Source: Lytechinus variegatus (lineage: Eukaryota; Echinodermata; Echinoidea; Temnopleuroida; Toxopneustidae). Taken from it: a DNA stretch of 64,000 nucleotides. Positions 12,175-24,700 of this stretch are shown one piece after another. The position numbers and the translations under genes are program-made. The notes beneath the pieces were generated by a model. It saw only the letters and a program-made list of their open reading frames with translations, was not told where the DNA came from and did no database searches. The stretch covers positions 19,148,158-19,212,157 of the forward strand of contig NC_054742.1 of NCBI RefSeq assembly GCF_018143015.1, read 5' to 3'. The first letter of the stretch is position 1, and each line of letters opens with the position of its first letter.

Positions 12175-12710
12175 TACATAATCTTAGTCAACAAACATAA
12201 AAAAACAAATGATATGTAACAAACTTCAATTTCTTTGTGACTTTCACTTGTGTTTAGGGGAGGGCTTAGGGACACTTGCCCCCCCCCCCCAAAAAAAAAA
12301 AAAAGTAAAGGAATAAAATTTCATTAGCCAAAATGTATCACAAAATTAGATTTTCATTTAAAAGAGGTAAATATTTAACCATGTCCTGCTCTGTCAATAT
12401 TTTTGGTTCATGACACTCTCTTCATGTTTAGCCTCACCCAAAGTTCAATGCATTGAAAGAGAACAAGTCATTAATTTGGAGAATATCTGGCAGCACTCAA
12501 GTTGTATATTCGAGTTCATTCTTGATGCATCCTTGAATAATCATCACCTTAATAAGTCACTTAATCACCATGAAATGATAAAAATATGCCCTCTTGAGTC
12601 TTAGTAGATGTTGTCTAGGACAATGATACAGTTAGGAAGGACTGAGCAATGCACCCGTGAGTTGTCACATCGGTGGTATGGAAGACAGTAGGATAGAAAG
12701 GATGTAGATC

Positions 12711-12748
12711 TCATGCAACATTTCCTTCATTGTCAGACATTGGAATGT
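12711..12748 (-). CDS. SLC23 exon 14 (stop)
   Basis: A pyrimidine tract and CTCCAG acceptor, then 38 nt encoding [12 protein letters not shown] and TGA at 12713-12711. The phase matches exon 13 exactly. The short acidic end is plausible for the family but the exon needs transcript proof. Confidence 0.6.
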
Positions 12749-15700
12749 CTGGAGAAAAAAATGACAACAGTGTTATTCTTACAATTATGTGATATAGAGG
12801 TTTAGATAAACTTGGTATACTAGTATGTAAAATACTAGTACTAGAAACTGCTAAACTAAGGTGGAGCTCAAATGTTATTGTGTTCTAAATGATTAACCTT
12901 AACTAGTTTTACAATCAGAAGAATATTTTCATGTTAGTGAAATAAATATATGATATTGGATGGCTCAGAATGGAATACCAGAAATATCCCAGAAATATTA
13001 TTTTAGATCCGATTTGATGGATTTTTAGTGCTGTGCTAAGTTGATTGTTTTCTTCTTGTTCAATTCAACTTTTTGTTGTGGTGGACTTGCTAGTTAAATA
13101 CAAAGTATAGTTTTGTGAATGTGTGGAAAAATAATAAACCATTTTATTCATAAATTTTCATGGGCTCTAATATCTCTGAATTATTTTCTCTGTTATCTGA
13201 CAATATTACAAGAGTTGGGAAAATATTCATGGAATCGCAGATGACGAAAGTTTTTTACAGTAAACACCATGTATCACAGATGAGTGGAATATTTGCCCTA
13301 ACAGGGGGAATATTTCTGTATTCCATGAAATAAAGCCATCCAATATCATGATCATCTTTCCAACCCCCACCCCCCTGTCCCCAAAAAAGGGAGAAATTTG
13401 ATTGGACAAGTCATAAAATCACAACTTTGTAAGATAAAATTTGGTCTTACATGTAGTTCATTACGACGTCATTGAGTATCACTGTGCTCTATACTGCACA
13501 TCACATTGCTTTAATTGTATGTGTTGTATATTTCATGCATTTGGGCATGCGTACTATACTGTTGATTACGATCTCATTTTCAATGGTAAGCTTTGTGCAG
13601 GAGCCTGTGGGATATTTGTCACATTTCAGTCATTTTAGGGATATGCTCTGGTAATGAACACACAATTAAAACGGACCAAAAATTACACGTTTTTAATGTA
13701 TCGCTAAAACACTCTATATAATGATAATAGACAATATTGTTTACTGTATCATTAGCAATATCACTACTGTGACACATTTTGCCATGTTATTGTTTATGAG
13801 TGGGGTGGTACAGTACAGTTTTAATAAAAGGAACATTTTTAAAAGTTTATTTAAATAATATGGTCTCACAGAATAAAGATACTCACCATGTTCTTTCTTT
13901 GATTTCCTTGGTCTGCATCTCCTAAAGTATTTTTTTAGATTTATCCCTTTAAATGTGGGGCTGAAGGGAAGATATCTTGCCCACTTCCATTTCCTGATAT
14001 AGCCCATCCCAAATGGCATCTCATATGACCTGAGGGTGAGTTCCATCACTTCTTCTGAGGCATCAACAAAGTCTTCATCTTCCTCATCATCAGCCATTCC
14101 ATACATGTCTCTCCATTTTGTGAGGCCTCGCTCCTCACGAGTACCTGCGTAAGGTAGCATGCAGGAAAAATATGTTTAATAAATCAACATTATACGGATG
14201 TTGACAGTCGACACCTGGCATGTGTTTTTATCAACAAGAAACATGAAAAAAGTTTTTTGCACCAAAAATATTAACATTGCTATCAGAGTGCTGCATGTGT
14301 GATGTTAATTTGTTTCTTACATAAAAACACAAAATGGAAATGAAAAGCATGTATTTCTTCTTAAAAATATTGAAATATTTACTGAGTTGTTATAAATTGC
14401 TTCCAAAATTTAAAGAAGCCTCTAAGAAGTATGTAAAAAAATTGAACACCAATGAGCTGACATGAATCATTTTCCATCACTGTTCAGAAGATCACTACTG
14501 AACACCGACCACTTTTTTTCCAAAATGCTATATACATGTGTGGAACAAATATCATTGATGAAAAACACATACATTGTACATAGAGATTACTGAATATTTT
14601 CAGTGCTTACTTACCTGGTACTGTATTGTCTAGGAAGAATCCAACAGCTCCACCAACAAACATACTAGTCTCTAGCAGAACCAATACAACTTGGTCAAAT
14701 GTTGCATTTCCTAAAAGAGATTTTTATCGAAAAAAATAAGAGTCTGTACTGGAAGGTATTTGATGGATAGCCTGTCCATAAACAATAAATAACAATCCAA
14801 TCAGGCTCCATTGCAAAAAATACTATTATGATTATGGTATCTTCAATGGTAATTTGATAGAAGCCTTTTTTGTGATTGGCTGTTAAACATTACTGACCAC
14901 TGGATAACAGAGGATAAAGGTAATAATCACTTTCATGCAACATGGCCCAGAAATATATAGGAGATTTGATGTTCAACTTATGAGATACATAGTACTTATT
15001 TGTGTTTGATATACATTAATACCTTAAGAATGGTTAGGGCCGTTTGTAGAAACAATTGTGATCAATCACAACATTTATTCTTTTTAACCAATCAGAAGTG
15101 CACATTTGAGAATTACCCTTGATTTTGTTGTTGGTGATGAAATACAATTAATTTTGCAATGGGCCCTTAGAAACATTAGTATAAAGTATCAAATTTGCAA
15201 TGTTTTTCTTTCAATCAAATACAAAAAAAGCACTCAAGTGTAGTGATTCATTTAATTCAAGCATTATTTTCCTCCCGTGCAAACCTCTTTTTACAATGGA
15301 CATTTTATACATAAGGGAAATATTGCCAATTTAAGAGAAGAGAATTGTGTGATTTCTTGAATATGCTGCTCATAGTATCCCTAGATGTGTACCTGTGTTG
15401 ATAGACTCTGGATTTTCTAGGATGTAATCAGGAATCACAATACCAACATAGAATGAGAAACCAACAATGAAGAGGTTCCGTGGTGAGTTGAGGTCCACAA
15501 ACTGAAGGTTAGAGATTCCAACTGCCATTACCATACCTAGAATATTCAGCAATTAGATAAGAAAAGTAAAGAGAGATATGATTTACAGGGGAAAAAATAC
15601 AAAAATTATAAGATATTTCTGAATGTGAACAATAGATTTCTATAGTTAATATGGGTAACCATATCAATTTGAGTAGAAATTCCTTAATCATTTTGAACAA

Positions 15701-18700
15701 CCAATACAATCAATTCAAAAGTATAGGAGAGAGAAGATTAATTTACCGAATGTTGTAGAAAGAACACCACCAATGACTGGGTCTGGAATAGTGGAGAAAA
15801 AGGCACCAAACTTGCCAAAGATTCCCACGATCATTAGAATACATGCAGCGACTTGAATGACAAGACGGCTTCCCACCTGAATGAAAAAAAAAATTCCATT
15901 CAAATAGAAAATGTGTTGAGTAAGGGTGAAGTTCACACCTACTCATAATGTTTGAACTAAGTATTCATTATACAGTCATAACAAATCCAAAGAAACTTTG
16001 TTAGGAACTACTAAAGAGGTCTGAAGTCTAACCCTTATTATTGAAGACTATTTTGTATTGAAAGTGTAGAGGGCGACTAAGCCAAACCAAGACGGCCGAC
16101 CAAACAATAAATCCAAATCAGAAGGTCATTTTCACATATTTATATGCTTTTATGAAATAAGTGGGGGAAGCTGAAATCCCACCATCCCCCCCCTGGATCT
16201 GCGGCCAATGCAGTGTATGTGTATATGAAAATATTGCAATCAGAGGTAGATGTGAAAATATTGACTTGACTCGATCATACCTTGGTAATACCTATAGCAC
16301 CGATATTTTCACTGTATGACGTAGTGCCGTTCGCTGTGCCCCAGGCTCCCGCCAAAATGCACCCGATACCCTCCATTCCGATACCACGATTGATTGCATG
16401 AGCAGGTGGGGGAGGGGCACCCGACAGTCTGGCGCAGGCGTAATAGTCACCCACAGATTCCACCATAGAGGCAAGTACACCAGCCAGCATACCCAGAGTT
16501 CCAGCGGTAGTCACGCTTGGAACACCCCACTGACCTGATTTTAAAAAGTGAAAGATCAAGATAGAACATCTGAAGGGGACCAACACAATACCATGCGCGT
16601 CTTTAGGGATACATGGTTTCCAATTACACAAGTTTCCAAGAAAAGACCAGGGGGCCGTGTTATAAAGCCGTTCATAAGTTAAGAGCGACTTTAAGAACGA
16701 CTGGTGATCCTTTCTTACGCGCTAAACCATCGCCAATTCAATATACCACTTACCGCAAGAAGGGATCACCAGTCGTTCTTAAGCTTTATGAAACACACAC
16801 CCGGTCTTGTTACATTTAATATATAGAAATAATAATTCAGTTTATCATAAAAGTAAATTTTGTGTGTTTGTGGTGTCTATTCATGATTACAGAATTGCTT
16901 CATCAATTAATCAAAACGTTTCTTCTTTTTTAAAGATTGAGACTTCTAAGCAGTGAATGATAAGGATCTCACTATTCCAAATGAAAACGTTTACTTCAGA
17001 ATTACCAGTGGTCTAATTAGTCAAAAGATTTCCGGTGGCACAACACAGCACATGGGGCAAATTTTCTAAAAAGTCACGAGTGAGCAAAAATCTTTGACCT
17101 TTTAATGATGAAAAATCTAATTATGTGATGGATATTGACTAATATTCAGAAAATGATTTAATTTGACTTTTTCCTTTCCTACCCATCTTTTTTTCCCTTC
17201 TTTTCTGAGTGACTCTTTTTTTTTGGGGGGGGGTTCAATGTCCCCCTCAGCCAGTCATTATTATCATTAGATCTATATTATTGATTATTATGAAATACCT
17301 CTTATTGTTTGCAAAGATCATAATGTTCATTAATTTTGATGACTTACCTGGATATGGGAAATCAAACCACGGTGACTCAGCTAAGACCCCCTGAGTTAGA
17401 TCAGTACGAGCCCCATAACCATAAGCTTCGGGGTCAGTGGGAAATACATTCGTTACCGTGAAGATGTAACTGAACAACCAACCAATCAAAATGGCTAAAA
17501 TGATCTACAAAAAAGACAAGAACCAAAAGTAATGGGGTATTCATCCGACTATCAAAATAAATCATAACACTTCAAAGTCAAGCTATATTATTCCATGAAG
17601 CAGTCATTCTTTTTTTTTAAGTTTTACAACTTTTTTTTCTAAAATCTAACGCCACTTTATGAACGACTTAGACCCTGAGAATGCGCAAAGTTCATATAAC
17701 CAAGAAAAAAATTCGAGTAGGGGATTAGACATGTATTTGTTATCAAATTATCCAAAACATATTCATAATGTAGACCCATATTTGACAAACCTTTTAAAAG
17801 ATTGACACAAAAAGTATGTTAAAGATAATATTAAAGAAACAAATATAAACAGGAAAATTAGGCATGTGACATGGTGACAAAAATTCAAAATATATCTGAT
17901 TTAACTTATTAATGTCATACACTTATAATTACGAATGTGTAGCCCCCCCGGCCCGGTCTCATCATCATTTAATTTTTAATGATTGATTATAGGCCTAGTG
18001 AGTACTTACTGGAAATAACTTGAAGATTGGAAACTTGGTGACATGACACTTTTTGGTTTTGTTGAAAGCTAGGCACGGAATCGGGAAACGCTCCAAATAT
18101 TGTGAGAATACAATTATGATGATAATCACCCTAAATAAGAAATTTCAAACAATCATATCCCATTAAATCATCATTATCTATAAAGATAAATCCATTTACT
18201 ACAACGGACCAACATATTTTGAGATTATTTGGATAAAACTCAGTGTTGGTAGAATGATCGTAAGCTTATAGTTAGCAAGTAGACAAAACCTGTTAAGGGT
18301 CATATTCTGGCAACAACTTGTTTAGGGGCCAAATGTGTAAAAGAAGCCCGAAAAACTTGTTTAGGGGCTATTTTGCACACAGAGAAAATGGTCGTTTAGG
18401 GAGTGATTCGAAATAATTTGGCCACGCATGTGTACAGCAATACATTTGACTGGCCCCCGGGTATATAGCCTTTCTAGTTTCTCAGATAATTTTGGGTACT
18501 AGTAAGTTTAAATATAAACCTATATCAGTGGAGGCATTTTCCACAATACTTTTCATAATTTTGTATCCTATGACCATTATTCCATCTCCTACTGACTTAC
18601 ATCCATGCGATACCCCAGTGGACTGAAGCCTGTCTAGCAGCTTCCTTGAAGAGAGACAGTCCAATAAGACCGATGGTAGGAGCGATAGCTAACGGACCAA

Positions 18701-21700
18701 TGAACTGCAGTAGAAATCCCATTATTCCAGTAAATCCTATCACTACCTGGACAACCGATGCAACCATCACGGCACCTTGAATCTAGGGGAGAGGGGTTGA
18801 ATTTCATTATTCAGTTCATTTATTTCAAATTCCATATAAAAATAACATAAAAAGAAAATTACATATATCTATACACAATAGGAAAGCAAAGATTAAAAAA
18901 TAATTTGGTATACATGGTATATACAAATAATGTCAACATATTGTACTTATAACAGAAATTAGGGGAAAGCCACAAAAAGCCAGATGGCTTGACGAGCAGG
19001 CTACCCTAGTAGGGGGAATAAATTATTGTCAATATTAAAATAAAACCAGATATTATTATTACTTATTATTCGTACTGCACTTATCCCATTAGGCCCAAAG
19101 TGCTTAGATAGAAAACTATATTGAAATTAAATTAAGAATAGAAGAATAGGACAAATACCACACAACCCTATACAAAGCAGCATATCTAAAATATTTAAGA
19201 TGTCAGCAAGTATTTCTTAAGTTTCCTTTTGAATACGTTAAGTGTTTTACAAGACCGAATTTCAATTGAAAGACTATTCCAAACTATTCCAAACCACTAC
19301 AACTTTAGTGTAAACGTTGTTAAACGGCACCTTTATACACTGGAAGTGTCACGTTATTTCGAGGGTTTCTTGCATGACCCCCTCTTAATCGAGATCAATA
19401 ACTAATCTTAAAAAGCGTAAACATCTTATCGAAACCCGTTCCAGATTTTTTTACATTGACTTTTCCTTTTCAATGGGAATGACTCTTCTATTAACCTCTT
19501 CAACTTAATTTTCCACTGCAGTGTATATGGAAAATCTCTGAAGAGATTAGGGTTATCAGACCAAGATTCATTGAGTCATCTGAATTAATATTACCGGAAG
19601 GATGTAAAAGATAAATAAACAGGGATCGATAGGAACTAACCAGTATCCTCCTCGTATTCAATATCTTTCTTCCAAGCATACAATTTTCTAACAATTTGAC
19701 GGTAAATCAAATAGTTTTTAAACTATATGTCAATGTAAAAGAGGAATCTGAAAACAGATTTGGATAGGTGACCCTTACCTCTTGCATCCTGCTACGGAAT
19801 TCCGCATGTATTTCCTCATCAGTTGCATTAGCTGGTAGAAAGAAAAACAAATAAGTTAATCAAAAACAAGTTCTTATACTCTACTATTCATTTATATTAT
19901 ACGCATAAAAGTTTTGCTTCAGAAGCCAGCCAAGCAAATTCCCCTTTTCCGATTGTTAGTATATTTTTACATAATATACAAAAAATAACATCATATTTCA
20001 TCCTTCTCTCTTTTATTTTCTTTTTTTCCTGGTCGTTTATTTTTTGGGAGCCCCTCCATCTCTACGCCACTGAACCAATGCGTTAAATTATGATTAACAA
20101 AATAACTTATGACGTTTGACAACTGTGTCCCTATTTTTTTACAACTATAGGTCCGCCCAATGACAGAACTGATCTTCCAGATGGGAAATGCTAGGCCATT
20201 ATCCAAGAGGATTTTACACATTATAGGCATAAGGGTTTCATAAATACTAGAACGAAATAGACCAAACTATATATAAACAAAGCTGCTAAAATGCAAGGGA
20301 ATAAATGAGCGGGTATGACAATCGAATATCTAGATAAGATAAGTTTCGCAGTATACTGACAAAAATATTCATGAATAATGTTTAAAAATCAATCAAAACA
20401 ACCACTGAAAGTAAAATTCAATTCGAGCTAACCACAGAATGCGAGGACATGAATATGATAGGTGTGGTCTTTTGTTTGAATTCATCTTTTATATCTTGAA
20501 TTAGAGTACATATATCTATTTTTGTTATCTACAGTTTAAGTACTTGGGTGTTTAAATGCATATGAAAGTGTATTTCATTAATAAGCAATTATTAATAATC
20601 ATCTATTATATTGAAATATTTCGAATCATTTGGCAGCGGTTTTGTTGAAGAATTATGATTTTAAAAAATCAAAAGCAATATAATGATATTATCAAATCAA
20701 TGTTTTCCAAACGGACTTCTAATGAGCTCTTAGCCAAGCAACGAAAACGATTCTCTCTCAAAATAAAATCGGTATTCATAGTATTGGAGAACATTATTGA
20801 TTGATTGATTATTATTGGATGACTTTCCTACCAGCTTTGGTTGGACAATCGCCCCTGATGCCCAATATAGCAAAAGTCGGGAGGAGAAATGTGAACGTTC
20901 CGCCTTGTACGATTGGTAATCTGCAATATCCATCAAATCATCATGGTTATTATTACGTAATTAAGACAATGAAGACGATGTAGGACAAGAGACAAGCAAA
21001 GAGAGAGAGAGGGGGGAAACAATGAATGAATTAGAGATGTTGAACAACAATTGTATGGACGTGCTTGGTTGCTCTTCCGAAAAGCAAGATTATGAAAGAT
21101 ACTGCATGGGAAAGTATGACCAACATAAATTAGAAATTGAAAGAAAGAGGAAATGCATTTCCAAAAAGGATATGATATTAGTAAGTCGATGCAGAGATGG
21201 GTTTCAGAGATCAGAATAGATCCGAGTGAGGAGTGGAGACAGAATAAGGACATGTTTTTCTACGAAAGTAACGACTCCTATTTGGTAGCTTATCTGCCAG
21301 TAGCACGGTAAAAAAAATGTCGAAATTATCGATGCGTGATCTATGAATCTATTATGTTTCCGTTGTTTTAAGGTTGCATAAATTGAGACTGTTGCAATTT
21401 AACAATAATTCAGATTGAAAGGTAACGTCCCAAATCTAATCAGAATCATTGATTATATTTATCTCTATCCGACAGAGAGTTATGAAACGATATGAAACGA
21501 TTTTCAACTTGGTATGAAATATCCAGCAGGTATTTTTTTTTAGCAGGAAGAATTCTTAACTCAGTCATAGGATGGCGGAGCATAATATCCTCAACGTCAA
21601 TGTTAGAATCAGTTTAATGAATAATATACATATTAGGGTTGGGATTAGGGCATTCAGTCACGATAGTCTCTTTTTTAACATCCCCTTATTCTGATCAACT

Positions 21701-24700
21701 TTGTGGATCATAACGGAAATCCGTCTCGTTATTGGTTTTACTTACCACATACTCCTGTAGATTTGGAATGTGCAATAAGGTACATAATGAACGATGGTGA
21801 AAGCAAACATGGTATTTTAAAGGGAAAGTTCACCCTGAAAAAAGTTTATTGTAAAAATAGAATTGAAAAAAAATATTGCAGAAGGTTTGAGAAGAGAATT
21901 TAAAAATTATTTGAATTTTAATTATTTGATTTCTTTGGTGAGACAAACACATCGTAGGTCAAGTAATGCAAGGTTCAATAGGAAAGGAAACAAATATTGG
22001 ACTACTGTATACTAGGATTACCATCCGAGAGGTAATTTTTTTTTTCAAATAAGCAAAAAAAATATTTTTACGTATTTTTTATTATGTATTACAAATGGCA
22101 TATTTCTTGTGTGTGCATATAAAGGGAGTGAAAACGCATTTATTTGAATACTGCGTTGGTAATTATCATTACCATATTATTTTGACATGAGGATAAATGT
22201 CCTAACATAAAATCACAAATAGATAAAGTTTTACTTCCATATGAACGGGTAAAATGGTGTTTAACTCCGAAATTGAAAAAAAATGATCATTAGAGTCCAA
22301 AATATGAAGCATTCGCAAAAGCATACATTATAAAGAAATTTAAGAAGTTTCCATGGTCATCTTCTATCCAGTCAAGGAAATATGCCGAAAATTTGTTGGA
22401 ATTATGACTAATCAAGAACCATGGTACTATTCTTTCAGAAAATACAACAGCAGCACCTTGATTTTATAAAAGGTCTTGGTCTTTCTCTTTCTCTTTTTAA
22501 AGAGAGTGATTGCTTTAGGAAAATCGATTCTTGTTGATTTACCTGACGCCAAAGGTGGACTGCAGTAAGGTGACGAGTCCAGAGATAAAGAAGATAGTTC
22601 CTATGAGTTCTGCTAAGGTGCCAGGATCTTCAGCAAGACACAAGGAATTAGACAGGATCAAAGGGATTGCCAATACTCCACTGAACATCGTTAAGAAATG
22701 CTGGAAGAGAAGTATGATATTTAACCTAGGTCATTCGTTTTTATATTTCAATGTGTTTCTCAATTCGACTGATTCTTTATTATCATTATTATATTTACGC
22801 AACAAGAGTAATTAAAGATCTGAAAAGGGATTCCCTTTTGAAAGATATATATGTAAACATACATTTTAAGTGCTATCCATTGTAATATTTGTTTTGCAAT
22901 AAAGACTCCAGACACTATTTACATACTTTATGCCACAAGGTCAGCGTACTATACTGATTAAGGTATGCATAGGAGGGAGAGATGTCATCATACTGATGGA
23001 CAATAACGAGTTGGTATGTAAAATCAAAATCTGACATGATCCATCGAAACTTATGATGTTGAGAACTACAATCTTATGTTTGTTTGTTACAATCATGATG
23101 ATTAAATTAAATATACCATAAGAAAGATTAATGATCGCACTGGTCTCACTGTATTGAACAATCATAATGAAAACTTCTATTTTTGATTTTCCTTGAAAAA
23201 TAAATGGCAAAACTGAGATATCAATCTATAATGCGTTGTAATCTAGCGCAACTCTCTATCTATACTGGTCCCAATTCAAAGTTTTCTCACGTGAACATCG
23301 ACCAAGATCATAGTTACCTGAAATGCTAGTACTATAGTGGTGTGCCAAGGCGGGTTATCCTCAATTCCATAAGTCACAACACTCTTTAAACGACCTAAGA
23401 TGGCGTCAGCCTGAGCTTGTGCATCATTCACCAGATTTTCAGGGACTGGCATATCACTTTGGCTTTCTCGGTGTTTCTGGTAGCCGACATCAGCCTGGTC
23501 GTGGCCATTGCTTTCAACCTTCCCATCCTCGTTTGCCTGTAATCAATAGAGGAAAATGTTTCAGCTAGCTCATTTGATTTAGAAAAAAAAGAGTAATGTT
23601 AAACTTGTTATAAGTGATAAAATGATCTTTCAACAGAAAAAACACATTCATAGTAGCATCATAATTCATTACGCATTATTCATCGTACATTATAATATTC
23701 CTCATTATTATCGTCACAATCAGCATCACCATTCATTATGCATTATTCTTCATCATCCGGAATCATTTTTACCATCATCATCATCATCATCGTCATAATC
23801 ACCATCATCATTGAACTATCACTGCTCGTGCTACTGCTGCTTCCAAAGAAACAACATTATCATTACTGATGTATTTTCATTTTTGTTTTGCTTCCATGCA
23901 TTCTTTGTGCTTTTACCTTAGCCGATTGCCGAAAAAATAAGACTCGAATGACCGTTAATCTACATATACAGTGAACATGGTCGAGATGGTGCAGATTTTG
24001 CAAAACGAAGGAACGATAAACGGGAAGATTTTGTTGTTGTTGATGTTGTTGACACCGAGGTGGCAATAAGAAAACAAAACAACAATATTGATTTATCCAC
24101 TTATTCTAAGATTTCTTCGGAGGTATATGATGTTAAATGTTAGGTACGAACGGAGTTCATTTTTGTATAGTAAACAATCCGAGAATAATGTACTGACCAA
24201 GATTATAAGTTATGAGATACATAATTTAAGGTAATGCGACACCCTACCTTAGGAAATGTGCCGTATGACTCCTTCCCTTCCATACCAATTAATGATCTTA
24301 TCCTAGCAAATTATGAACAATACATGTTTCTACACAGGCAGCATTGTGACTTCTATGTCGCAGTCATAGTAATTACGAAACCAACTCCAGACACATTAAA
24401 AACTGGGAATGACATACAATTTGTTTAGTTTGCAATCGGTTCCAATGGTGTAACGAAGAAGGTTTCAAGAGGGTGAGATCCCGGGGGGGGGGGGGGCACT
24501 CGAACAAAAAAGTTGTAGGGGTGTGCCGCGGGCGAGACAAAAACGGGGGCCTTGGAGCGGGCTTCTTGTAAAAAGGAGGGTCCTCGGAACGGGCTTCGGA
24601 ACTAAATGTTTATGAAAACGGGGGTCCTTGGAACGGATCATCAGCGTGTGAGTATTTGCGGATGCATCCCTATGGAACGGGCATGCGTGCATGATGCAGC

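Noticed and set aside
13741..13886. Extension of the SLC23 ORF beyond the exon 13 donor
   Set aside because: The added residues are hydrophobic and unlike the family tail, and a consensus donor lies at 13886; kept only as an alternative isoform.
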